From CAZDAW01 sp964503685 (GTDB lineage Bacteria; Chloroflexota; Anaerolineae; Anaerolineales; Anaerolineaceae): a stretch of DNA of 37,281 nt. The DNA lies in NCBI GenBank assembly GCA_964503685.1, contig CAZDAW010000027.1, positions 1 to 37,281 of the forward strand, written 5' to 3'. Positions within the stretch are counted from its first letter, which is position 1; every line of letters begins with the position of its first letter. Positions 7,966-15,902 of the stretch are shown in pieces. The notes under the pieces were generated by a model, which had not been told where the DNA came from, searched no databases, and saw only the letters and a program-made list of their open reading frames with translations. The position numbers were made by a program, and so were the translations under genes.

Positions 7966-8019
7966 CTTAAAACAAATTATCCCACCACAAATTATAGTGA
8001 GGGGGTAATTTGTTTTAAG
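7966..8019 (+). terminator. long inverted repeat downstream of hsp20, possible terminator
   Basis: The 14-base arm CTTAAAACAAATTA (7966-7979) is perfectly repeated in reverse complement at 8006-8019, with CCC/GGG pairing inside it. There is no U tract on either side, so it could be a 3' stabiliser or a factor-dependent terminator instead of a classic intrinsic one. Confidence 0.5.
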
Positions 8020-8295
8020 GGGGGATTTGAATCACCAGCTTCTCTTCAGCGAACCCGAGAAATCATCATTTTTCCATATATTTATTGGGCGACTCCTGTC
8101 AGGTACATCCATGCTACAATAGCGCCATAACCCAACACATAAATAATTTGTGACTTTATGTTAGGAAACTTTCATTTCTTCCGTTTTTTCAAAAAACGAA
8201 TATCTCAAAAACGCCTCTACACTGATTATTAATACCCCTATGCTATAATCAAAAGGTTGGTATGTTATCACCATTACTACCCAGGGATTTTGTAA
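8020..8295. other. intergenic region with two extended -10 elements and a short ORF
   Basis: Between the hsp20 hairpin and the PLD gene lie a TGC-TACAAT element at 8112-8120, a 24-codon ORF at 8158-8232 without a ribosome site, and a perfect palindromic stretch CGTTTTTT-C-AAAAAACG at 8182-8198. A second element, TGC-TATAAT, follows at 8241-8249. I cannot support the short ORF as a gene, and a small RNA from the first promoter is possible. Confidence 0.35.
8241..8249 (+). promoter_or_regulatory. extended -10 promoter of the PLD gene
   Basis: TGC-TATAAT is a consensus extended -10. The predicted start near 8256 gives a leader of about 40 bases before ATG 8296, with AGGGA serving as ribosome site. 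No -35 is recognisable. Confidence 0.6.
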
Positions 8296-9456
8296 ATGTT
8301 CAAACAACAAACCGGTAAAAAATTATCATGGTGCATCATCACTGCATTATTTTTTATCGTCATCGTTTTTTTTATTTTTCAAAACTCTCATCAAACCCCA
8401 AGCGCCGTTGAAACTCCGGCAAATGTTGATATCACAAAAGCCCTGAATTCTTCAGAAGCCCAGGCATATCACGAGGCCGTTGTTACTCCAGTTGCCAGTC
8501 CAACTCTGCAATCGCAATCCTGGTATGCACTTTACTTTACGGACCCCACCTCCAGACAAACGATTATTAGTCCCGACAAAGCGCTGATTACAGCAGTTGA
8601 GAATGCCACAGAGAGCATTGACATTGCTATCCATAGTTTTAGTTTAAAAAATCTGCGTGACGCTTTAATGGCAGCAAATAATCGAGGAATAAAAATCCGT
8701 ATCGTAATCGAAAGCAATAACATTGAGGATGATATTCCTCAAGCTCTCAAAGATGCCGGCATTCCAATTATCGGTGATCGCCGCGAAGGTTTGATGCATA
8801 ATAAATTTGCCATCATAGACAATGCTGAAGTTTGGACAGGATCAATGAACTTCACTTCAACTGGCGCCTACTTAGATAACAATAATCTGATTTGTATTCG
8901 CTCAAAAGAGTTAGCAGCAGATTATACAAATCAATTTAACGAAATGTTTGAGAGAGACCTCTTTGGTCCCGGTTCGCCAAGTCATCCACCTTACCCCAAG
9001 ATCATGATTGACGGCTCTCTTATCGAAGTGTTCTTTTCGCCTGATGGAAATGTGGCCGATCGTATAATTGAATTACTTAGTCAGGCGCAAAAAAGTATTC
9101 ATTTCATGACATTTTCTTTCACTTCAGATGATATGGCCCGAATTATTATTAAACGTGCAGAGGCGGGGGTTAAAGTATGGGGAGTTTTTGAAGATGAACA
9201 ATACCACTCGAACTTTGGCACTCAATATGATACACTAAAAAGGGAAAAGTTGAATATAAGACTGGATGGGAATCAGGGGCAAATGCATCACAAAGTGTTT
9301 ATCATCGACAAGGAAATTGTAGTTACCGGCTCGTATAACTTCAGTTATAACGCCGAAAACAAAAACGATGAAAATCTACTGATCATTCACAACAGCAAAA
9401 TAGCCGCCCAGTACCTGGAGGAATTTAAACGAGTATATGCCCAGGCGCAAAAATAA
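8296..9456 (+). CDS. membrane-anchored phospholipase D-family protein
   Basis: The 386-residue protein has one N-terminal membrane segment at about residues 9-29, a short linker, then two PLD repeats. Both HKD motifs are intact: His168-x-Lys170-x4-Asp175 in HNKFAIID and His331-x-Lys333-x4-Asp338 in HHKVFIID, each followed by a TGSxNF segment. Two intact motifs form one active site able to cleave phosphodiester bonds in lipids or nucleic acids. The size and TGSMNFT/TGSYNFS pattern resemble bacterial nuclease-like and cardiolipin-synthase-like PLDs. The topology places the catalytic domain outside the membrane. A protease gene follows 27 bases downstream in the same direction. Whether the substrate is lipid or DNA cannot be decided. 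Confidence 0.85.
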   Translation: MFKQQTGKKLSWCIITALFFIVIVFFIFQNSHQTPSAVETPANVDITKALNSSEAQAYHEAVVTPVASPTLQSQSWYALYFTDPTSRQTIISPDKALITAVENATESIDIAIHSFSLKNLRDALMAANNRGIKIRIVIESNNIEDDIPQALKDAGIPIIGDRREGLMHNKFAIIDNAEVWTGSMNFTSTGAYLDNNNLICIRSKELAADYTNQFNEMFERDLFGPGSPSHPPYPKIMIDGSLIEVFFSPDGNVADRIIELLSQAQKSIHFMTFSFTSDDMARIIIKRAEAGVKVWGVFEDEQYHSNFGTQYDTLKREKLNIRLDGNQGQMHHKVFIIDKEIVVTGSYNFSYNAENKNDENLLIIHNSKIAAQYLEEFKRVYAQAQK

Positions 9457-9483
9457 TCTCCTGAAATTTACAGACAACCGACC

Positions 9484-11346
9484 ATGAATCAAAATATAAA
9501 AATTCTACTTTACAGCAGCATTGCATTTCTCGCTATTATGATCGGGGGTGCGATTTTCATTTTATTAGGAGGAGCAAGCTCGCTATTTTCTCTTCCGCCA
9601 GCCGGATTAGAAATGCAACTTAACGTACCTAATAGCATTGCGAAAGGTGAAAACTACCAGATATCTGTTTCTCTGGCAAACACTGGAAATAACAACTTAA
9701 CAATCGATGAAATTCATCTGCCACAAACGCTGCTTGATGCGTCAATACTTTTGGAAGCGACGCCGGCGGATAAGGTACGCAGGTCTTATGGTGAGTACAC
9801 CTCATTTGAATATGGGAACACTCTTGCACCAGGCGAAAAGCAAGATTATCAATTTCTGTTAAAAAACCAATCTGCCGGCAAATTTTCCGGTACGGTTGAA
9901 GTGGTAGCCAACAGCCGAAAAAAAACCAGCACCATTCAACTGACGGCCATAGACAGTGAGGCAATCATAAAAAATAGCACTGTTTCACCTGCTGAAAATA
10001 CTATCCCTTACGAGTCAGCGGTCCAAATTACAGCTTATTACAAAGAGAATGATCGCCTGGTTGAAGGTTGGACTGGTTCTGGTTCTATTATCACAACGGA
10101 TGGCCTGGTGTTAACGAATGCTCACGTCGTTCTACCTGATAAAGATTACCCGGTAGATGCAATACTGGTATCTGTTACAACAAGCCAGGATAAACCGCCA
10201 ACGCCGTCATTCTATGCTGAAGTTGTCCAAGCTGACGTCGGATTAGATATTGCCATCATCCGGCCTACAACAGACCTGGAGGGAAAAACCGTCAATCGGG
10301 CAAAGCTGAATCTTCCGGCTGTACCCATTGGCGATTCAGATCAACTTCAATTGGGTGATCAAATTAATATTCTTGGCTATCCGGGAATTGGAGGTGAGAC
10401 AATCACCTTGACTCAGGGGGTTGTCAGCGGTTTTACTTCAGAAAGCGGGCTGGGCGATAGGGCATTTATTAAGACTTCGGCAACAATATCCGGTGGCAAT
10501 AGCGGCGGATTGGTATCAAATACAAAGGGACAGCTCATTGGTATTCCAACTCAACTTGGCTATGGCGGTACAGATCAGTATGTGGATTGCCGCGTATTAG
10601 CTGATACAAATCGTGACGGAACTATCGATAATAATGACGCTTGTGTTCCAACTGGGGGGTTTATAAACGCACTTCGCCCCGTCAAATTAGCCCTGCCGCT
10701 CATTCAGGCAGCTAAAGAAGGCGTTGTTAATATTGTCTATAGCGCACAAAATTACAGCCAGACACCGCCACCACAAGGGGATGAAATACTATTCCAGGAT
10801 GATTTTTCCAATGCGCTTAATCGCTGGAGTAACTGGAATGATACAGATGGGTCTGTCGGCTACCAGAATGGGAGCTATCAAATCAACATTTCTTCTCCTA
10901 AAACATACATTTGGGGGCGTCCCGGACAAACGTTTAACGATTCAATCATCACGGTTCAGGCATCTGTTCTTAACCCAACCGAACAGGGTGATTATGGTAT
11001 TATCTGCCGCTTTCGCGACGATGGAAGTTTCAGCAATTTTTATGCTTTTGAAGTTTCAGAGGACGGATTTTACTCTATCTGGAAATACCAAAACGGGAAA
11101 GTGGTTTCGCTTAAGGACTGGACCAGCGCTTCACAACTGAACAATCTTTCTCCATCCATGACTTTACAGGCTGCATGTGTGGGCAATACATTAACATTGT
11201 CAGTAAACAACATTACAATTGACCAGGTGTCTGATAATTCATTTTCAAGCGGCGATACTGGTTTAATTGCGGGAACAATGGATAAAGGTGGTCTATTAGT
11301 CAATTTTGATAATTTTATTGTTCAGAAACCTGCTCAAAACCAATAA
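9484..11346 (+). CDS. membrane-anchored trypsin-like (S1C-type) serine protease, multidomain
   Basis: The 620-residue protein begins with a membrane anchor (about residues 7-31) and an Ig/CARDB-like beta domain (about 40-155). A trypsin-fold protease follows with the triad visible as His214 (TNAHVV), Asp255 (GLDIAI) and Ser340 (GGNSGG). Residues 374-385 form an EF-hand or dockerin-type calcium loop (DTNRDGTIDNND) flanked by cysteines, inserted before the last protease helix. The C-terminal 170 residues look like a jelly-roll domain of the LamG/concanavalin type. There is no PDZ domain, unlike DegP/HtrA. It probably acts outside the membrane on proteins or at surfaces. It follows the PLD gene closely and has no clear ribosome site of its own. 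Confidence 0.83.
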   Translation: MNQNIKILLYSSIAFLAIMIGGAIFILLGGASSLFSLPPAGLEMQLNVPNSIAKGENYQISVSLANTGNNNLTIDEIHLPQTLLDASILLEATPADKVRRSYGEYTSFEYGNTLAPGEKQDYQFLLKNQSAGKFSGTVEVVANSRKKTSTIQLTAIDSEAIIKNSTVSPAENTIPYESAVQITAYYKENDRLVEGWTGSGSIITTDGLVLTNAHVVLPDKDYPVDAILVSVTTSQDKPPTPSFYAEVVQADVGLDIAIIRPTTDLEGKTVNRAKLNLPAVPIGDSDQLQLGDQINILGYPGIGGETITLTQGVVSGFTSESGLGDRAFIKTSATISGGNSGGLVSNTKGQLIGIPTQLGYGGTDQYVDCRVLADTNRDGTIDNNDACVPTGGFINALRPVKLALPLIQAAKEGVVNIVYSAQNYSQTPPPQGDEILFQDDFSNALNRWSNWNDTDGSVGYQNGSYQINISSPKTYIWGRPGQTFNDSIITVQASVLNPTEQGDYGIICRFRDDGSFSNFYAFEVSEDGFYSIWKYQNGKVVSLKDWTSASQLNNLSPSMTLQAACVGNTLTLSVNNITIDQVSDNSFSSGDTGLIAGTMDKGGLLVNFDNFIVQKPAQNQ

Positions 11347-11356
11347 TCCATTAGTA

Positions 11357-11378
11357 TAATGTTTATATTGAAACATTA
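11357..11378 (+). terminator. weak AT-rich hairpin after the protease gene
   Basis: TAATGTTT and AAACATTA form an 8-bp stem with a six-base loop, 10 bases after the stop codon. It is AT-rich and lacks a following U tract, so terminator activity is doubtful. A TATAAT at 11355-11360 overlaps it. Confidence 0.3.
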
Positions 11379-11398
11379 ATCTCCTGTCGGGTGATATA

Positions 11399-11427
11399 TT
11401 GGTGGCATATTTAGACAAAGATATTCT
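11399..11427 (+). promoter_or_regulatory. candidate promoter of the HerA-like ATPase gene
   Basis: TTGGTG (11399-11404), a 17-base spacer and TATTCT (11422-11427) resemble a sigma-70 promoter. A leader of about 65 bases would follow, with AAGGAG just upstream of ATG 11499. Confidence 0.4.
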
Positions 11428-11498
11428 AACCAATGCCTGATTAGTTCTTATATTGGTATGTACCCCATGGTTCATAAAATAACGTAAGGAGTAAAAAA

Positions 11499-13985
11499 AT
11501 GGCGCAAGATTTTGAGAAACTCGGTGTTTTCTACCTGGGACGTGAATATAGCCTCGCCGAAAAGAAATTATCTGACAATATGTTGCTCTATGACTCGCGC
11601 GATTTAGTAACACATGCCGTTGTCGTCGGCATGACGGGTAGTGGTAAAACCGGTTTATGTATTGGCATGATCGAAGAAGCTGCCATTGATAACGTACCAT
11701 CTATTCTTATCGACCCCAAAGGGGACCTGACCAATTTATTATTGACATTCCCCCAATTAAGCAAAACGGATTTCCTCCCCTGGGTCAATCCAGATGATGC
11801 CAGCCGCAAAGGCATGTCTGTTGAAGATTATGCCAACCAACAAGCCTCATCCTGGCAAAAAGGTCTGGCAGATTGGGGACAGGATAGTGAACGGATTAAA
11901 CGTTTGCGCGATGCAACTGAATTCGTCATCTACACACCCGGCAGCAGCGCAGGTATGCCCGTATCGATTCTCAAATCATTTGCTGCGCCGCCGCCTGAAA
12001 TATTAGAAGATAATGAACTGTTTCAGGAACGTATCAATACAACAGTCACCAGTTTATTGGGTTTATTAAACATACAAGCCGACCCTCTGCAAAGCCGTGA
12101 GCATATTCTGATCTCAACGATCATCAGTCAAATGTGGCAACAAGGGCAAGATATTGATCTATCCACCCTGATAACCCAGATACAAAATCCACCCATCACA
12201 AAAATTGGCGTTTTGAATCTGGAATCGTTTTATCCTTCTAAAGAACGCTTCTCTCTGGTAATGGCATTAAATAATCTCCTGGCCTCTCCGGGCTTCAGCG
12301 CCTGGCTTGAAGGCGTTCCGCTTGATATCTCTCAGATCCTGTATAACGAAAAGGGCAAACCACGCACAGCGATCTTTTCGATTGCCCACCTTGATGATTC
12401 TGCCCGGATGTTTTTCGTCTCCTTATTATTAAACCAAATTCTGGGCTGGATGCGAACACAACCCGGCACCACCAGCCTACGTGCATTGGTCTATATGGAT
12501 GAAATTTTCGGCTATTTTCCCCCAATAGCCAATCCGCCATCCAAGCAGCCCCTTCTTACTCTGCTCAAACAAGCACGCGCCTTTGGCGTAGGAATTGTAC
12601 TCGCCACACAAAATCCAGTTGATCTGGATTACAAAGGTCTTGCTAATACAGGCACCTGGTTCATTGGACGTTTACAAACCGAACGCGATAAAAGTCGTGT
12701 CATGGAAGGATTGGAAGGCGCTGCGGCCACCTCCGGGCAAAAATTTAACCGTAAAGAAATGGAAGAACTCCTGGCAGGCTTAGGAAATCGGGTCTTCTTG
12801 ATGAATAATACACATGATGACGCCCCCACTCTTTTCCAAACCCGATGGTGTATGTCCTATCTGCGCGGCCCGCTCACCCGCAGCCAGATCAAAACATTGA
12901 TGGACCCCTATAAAGAGAAGCATCCAGAAGCAGCCGTTGCAAAAGCCGCTGCATCTGTAACCGCCGTATCTACTGCATCGACCCAAAAAACAAGCTCCTC
13001 AACGGCTGCACAAATATCTAAACCGGTCTCTTCCCCATCCACGCCGTCAACAGCAAACACGCAGCCAGCGTTACCACCTGACATCTCTCAACTCTTCATT
13101 CCCGTCCGCGGCGCCAGTACTAATCTGGTTTACCAGCCAACATTGGTTGGCGCTGCAAAAATTCGCTTCACCGACGCAAAGACAAAGGTTGATGAATCCA
13201 AGACTGAGATTTTCCTCACGCCGATTGTCAATCAGGCTGTACCCATTGATTGGGAAGCAGCGCTAAAGATTGATATCACTCTAAATGATCTCGAAAAAAG
13301 CCCTGTTCAGGGTATCCAGTTTGGTGAACTTCCTGATGTCGCTACCAAAGCAAAGAGTTATACTAACTGGAATCGCGATTTCGTAACCTGGCTTTATGGA
13401 TCACAGAAAATGGATCTATATCACAGCTCGAGCGCTGATGAATATTCAAAGCCAGGTGAATCAGAACGAGACTTCCGCGTTCGCTTACAACAATTCGTTC
13501 GTGAGAGACGTGATAATACAGTGGAAGAATTAAGGAAAAAATATGCAAGCAAGATAAACGCTATGGAAGAAAAAATTCGTAAAGCTCAGCAGGTAGTTGA
13601 CCGAGAAAAAGAACAGGCCAGAAAAGCGCAAGTGCAAACGGCTCTATCAGTCGGGGGCACTTTACTGAGCGCATTTATGGGACGAAAACTAACCGGAGGT
13701 AAAACCTCCAGTGCAATTGGTGGTGTTGGTCGTTCGCTGGAAGAACAAGGGGATGTTAACCGGGCCAAGGAAACCGTAGCAGCCTACCAGAAGCAATTGG
13801 ACGAGTTGAATGAGCAGCTTAAATCTGAGATTGATGCACTTGAAAATAAAATGGATCCAACGCTGGAAAAATTAGAAACGATCACCATTCGTCCCAAGAA
13901 AACGGATATTTCAGTCCAACTGGTCTCTTTGGCCTGGGCGCCATACAAATCAAACGATCAGGGGCAATTGGAACCTGCATGGTGA
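11499..13985 (+). CDS. HerA/FtsK-superfamily ATPase with C-terminal coiled-coil hairpin
   Basis: This large 828-residue protein has an N-terminal DUF87/HerA-type P-loop domain. The Walker A motif GMTGSGKT is at residues 44-51, and Walker B YMDEIFG has Asp334 and Glu335. A LATQNP motif follows, and GRLQTERDKSR may supply the arginine finger. Residues 475-535 form a Ser/Thr/Ala/Pro linker, and a second domain covers about 535-660. Two helical segments (about 660-715 and 755-790) flank a glycine-rich stretch, suggesting a coiled-coil hairpin with a flexible tip. No membrane segment is visible and no NurA nuclease gene is nearby, so a standard HerA-NurA resection role is not supported. A strong AAGGAG supports the start. 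It may be a DNA or protein pump; function unknown. Confidence 0.8.
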   Translation: MAQDFEKLGVFYLGREYSLAEKKLSDNMLLYDSRDLVTHAVVVGMTGSGKTGLCIGMIEEAAIDNVPSILIDPKGDLTNLLLTFPQLSKTDFLPWVNPDDASRKGMSVEDYANQQASSWQKGLADWGQDSERIKRLRDATEFVIYTPGSSAGMPVSILKSFAAPPPEILEDNELFQERINTTVTSLLGLLNIQADPLQSREHILISTIISQMWQQGQDIDLSTLITQIQNPPITKIGVLNLESFYPSKERFSLVMALNNLLASPGFSAWLEGVPLDISQILYNEKGKPRTAIFSIAHLDDSARMFFVSLLLNQILGWMRTQPGTTSLRALVYMDEIFGYFPPIANPPSKQPLLTLLKQARAFGVGIVLATQNPVDLDYKGLANTGTWFIGRLQTERDKSRVMEGLEGAAATSGQKFNRKEMEELLAGLGNRVFLMNNTHDDAPTLFQTRWCMSYLRGPLTRSQIKTLMDPYKEKHPEAAVAKAAASVTAVSTASTQKTSSSTAAQISKPVSSPSTPSTANTQPALPPDISQLFIPVRGASTNLVYQPTLVGAAKIRFTDAKTKVDESKTEIFLTPIVNQAVPIDWEAALKIDITLNDLEKSPVQGIQFGELPDVATKAKSYTNWNRDFVTWLYGSQKMDLYHSSSADEYSKPGESERDFRVRLQQFVRERRDNTVEELRKKYASKINAMEEKIRKAQQVVDREKEQARKAQVQTALSVGGTLLSAFMGRKLTGGKTSSAIGGVGRSLEEQGDVNRAKETVAAYQKQLDELNEQLKSEIDALENKMDPTLEKLETITIRPKKTDISVQLVSLAWAPYKSNDQGQLEPAW

Positions 13986-13994
13986 CGAGACGGT

Positions 13995-14021
13995 AAAAAA
14001 GATAACCTGTGTCGTCAGGTT
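13995..14021 (-). terminator. intrinsic terminator of the SDR gene
   Basis: On the minus strand a 6-bp stem (AACCTG/CAGGTT) with a six-base loop begins directly after the SDR stop codon and is followed by ATCTTTTTT. It lies in the 36-base gap between convergent genes. Confidence 0.7.
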
Positions 14022-14879
14022 TCAGGCTTGGGTACGAGATTTTGGTGCAGCCATCTTAGACGAAGTGTGTAATAGCCGCAATAGAAATGGCCCCATCAGA
14101 TCCATCAGCCAGCCCAAACACAATTCAATCCATGGAATAATTGCCAGCCAGAAAGGAACGTAAATTACCCGTCTTGGTCTTTTAATCAAAGCGCTCACCT
14201 GTTTGGCAACATATTCTGCTGTAACACCCAAATGCTCAACCACCGGAATATAGGTGCCCGATGGCTGACTGGCAACCCGATCAAAGAACTCGGTCGTTAC
14301 CGGCCCAGGTTTGACGATGCTGACAAATACACCGCTGCCTTTCAACTCTCTATTCAAAGCAGTCGAATAACTATTAAGAAAAGATTTCGTAGCGCTATAT
14401 ATCACAACACCCTGACTCGGCATATCCCCGATTATTGAACCAATATTAATAATATGTCCGCTTCTTCGTTCCAACATAGCTGGCAAAAACAAACTGGTAA
14501 GATGGACAATCGAGGCAATATTTAACTGAATTAAATCATTCGCTAATGCCCAGGGCATCTCTGCATCATAGCCATACCATCCCGCTCCTGCATTATTTAT
14601 CAAAATATCAGGCGCTCCAAACCGCCCTAAAACAGTTTGGGCAAGCTGGAGTCGTTCGGCTTCTTTCAATAAATCAATCGTGAAATATACAGCCTCTCCA
14701 CCAGAATCAGCAATTTCTTTCACGAGTGAGTTTAAGCGATCTTCGCGCCGTGCTACCGCGACAACAAAAAAGCCCTGGGCCGTTAATAGCTTCGATATCG
14801 CAGATCCAATACCGCTGGATGCACCAGTCACCAGAGCTATTTTTGAAATTACTGCTTGTTTCTGATACTGGCCGGTCAT
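14022..14879 (-). CDS. short-chain dehydrogenase/reductase (classical SDR)
   Basis: The 285-residue protein is a classical SDR using NAD(P)H. TGASSGIG at residues 18-25 is the nucleotide-binding glycine motif, the arginine pair soon after the second strand favours NADP, NNAGAG is the structural motif, and the catalytic Ser in NIGSI and the YSATK motif are present. About 45 C-terminal residues are hydrophobic (IIPWIELCLGWLMDLMG), suggesting membrane association and a lipid-like substrate, as in DltE/3-ketoacyl reductase-like members. It follows recR after 69 bases, and a GAGAGGA lies rather far (13 bases) upstream of ATG 14879. An intrinsic terminator closes the gene. Substrate is unknown. Confidence 0.88.
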   Translation of the reverse strand: MTGQYQKQAVISKIALVTGASSGIGSAISKLLTAQGFFVVAVARREDRLNSLVKEIADSGGEAVYFTIDLLKEAERLQLAQTVLGRFGAPDILINNAGAGWYGYDAEMPWALANDLIQLNIASIVHLTSLFLPAMLERRSGHIINIGSIIGDMPSQGVVIYSATKSFLNSYSTALNRELKGSGVFVSIVKPGPVTTEFFDRVASQPSGTYIPVVEHLGVTAEYVAKQVSALIKRPRRVIYVPFWLAIIPWIELCLGWLMDLMGPFLLRLLHTSSKMAAPKSRTQA

Positions 14880-14948
14880 TTAATTAATTGGTTCCTCTCC
14901 AGTAATAATTACAATTTCCACCCTGCAAATCACTTGCCATCAGCAAGA

Positions 14949-15554
14949 TCATCCCATTTCTTGACGTCCAGATAATGCTCTCAAAAGTGTATTTTGATCA
15001 GCATATTCCAGATCACCTCCAACCGGCAATCCACGTGCCAAACGAGTCACCCGTACGCCAAAAGGAGCAATTTGTTGGCGTAAATATAATGCTGTAGCGT
15101 CACCTTCCATACTGGGATTAGTCGCCAATATAATCTCGCTAATCTTGCCAGTTTTAATTCGCTCAATCAACGGTTTAATTTTTAAATCATCCGGGCCTAT
15201 TCCTTCAATTGGCGAGAGAACCCCGTGTAAAACATGATATCGTCCCTGATATCCTCCAGTCCGTTCTAATGCCAGTACATCAAGCGGTTCTTCCACAACA
15301 CAAACTACCGCTTCATCTCGATGCGGGCTGGCGCAAATCTCACAGAGCGGCCTGTCAGTTGATGTAATATTATAACAAACCGGACAAAAACCTATACTGG
15401 CTCTCAGCGCCAATAATGCATCTGCCAACTGCCTTGAATATTCTTCCTGCCCTTTTAATAGATAAAAAGCAAGCCTGGATGCTGTTTTTGGGCCAATCCC
15501 CGGAAGACGTTCAAAAGCCGTGATCAGGTTTTGAATAGGTACTGGTAATAACAT
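14949..15554 (-). CDS. recR: recombination mediator RecR
   Basis: The 201-residue product has the standard RecR length and layout: helix-hairpin-helix LPGIGPKTA at about residues 17-25, a C4 zinc finger starting at CPVC and closing with CEIC, and a Toprim domain with the VVEEPLD acidic strand and the ATNPSMEGDATA loop. RecR works with RecO and RecF to load RecA at gaps. The gene starts six bases after ybaB, with no separate ribosome site in the gap, so translational coupling in the dnaX-ybaB-recR operon is likely. This gene order is widely conserved in bacteria. Confidence 0.97.
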   Translation of the reverse strand: MLLPVPIQNLITAFERLPGIGPKTASRLAFYLLKGQEEYSRQLADALLALRASIGFCPVCYNITSTDRPLCEICASPHRDEAVVCVVEEPLDVLALERTGGYQGRYHVLHGVLSPIEGIGPDDLKIKPLIERIKTGKISEIILATNPSMEGDATALYLRQQIAPFGVRVTRLARGLPVGGDLEYADQNTLLRALSGRQEMG

Positions 15555-15560
15555 GAGGGC

Positions 15561-15887
15561 TTAAAAGGGTAAATTCCCAGCCAGGGGGCCCAATTTTTGT
15601 TCAGCCATCTGGCGTGATTGCTCAAGAGCCAGATTGATAGCACTCAGGATCAAATCTTGCAGCATATCAACATCAGCATCTTGCAACAAAGCCGGATCAA
15701 TCTCAACAGCTTTGCAATGCTGATCTCCCGTCATCGTGACTTTCACAACGCCGCCACCTGCCGAAGCCGTGGTAACTTCTTCAGCCAGCTTTGCCTGAGC
15801 AGCTTCCATTTGCTCCTGCAAACGCTTTATTTGCTGCATCATGCCTCCCTGATTGCCTACCATCGGACGATTAAAACCTTTTGCCAT
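15561..15887 (-). CDS. YbaB/EbfC nucleoid-associated protein
   Basis: This 108-residue protein belongs to the YbaB/EbfC DNA-binding family, which forms tweezer-like dimers that coat and bend DNA. The sequence shows an N-terminal coiled helix rich in Gln, Glu and Lys (about residues 15-40), the GGGVVKVTMTGDQ beta hairpin typical of the family, and a C-terminal helix. Its place between dnaX and recR is the classical conserved arrangement. AAGGAG seven bases ahead of ATG 15887 is a good ribosome site. The gap after dnaX is 15 bases. Confidence 0.94.
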   Translation of the reverse strand: MAKGFNRPMVGNQGGMMQQIKRLQEQMEAAQAKLAEEVTTASAGGGVVKVTMTGDQHCKAVEIDPALLQDADVDMLQDLILSAINLALEQSRQMAEQKLGPLAGNLPF

Positions 15888-15902
15888 GCCAATCTCCTTC
15901 TT

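Noticed and set aside
8020..8045. tRNA-like 3' end on the minus strand (TTCAAATC followed by a C run)
   Set aside because: The T-arm would need GGTGA to pair with CCCCC, which fails, and no anticodon or acceptor arm can be built around it.
11499..13985. HerA-based antiphage defence system
   Set aside because: No Sir2, DUF4297, NurA or other known effector is adjacent and no mobile-element context is present, so a defence call is unsupported.
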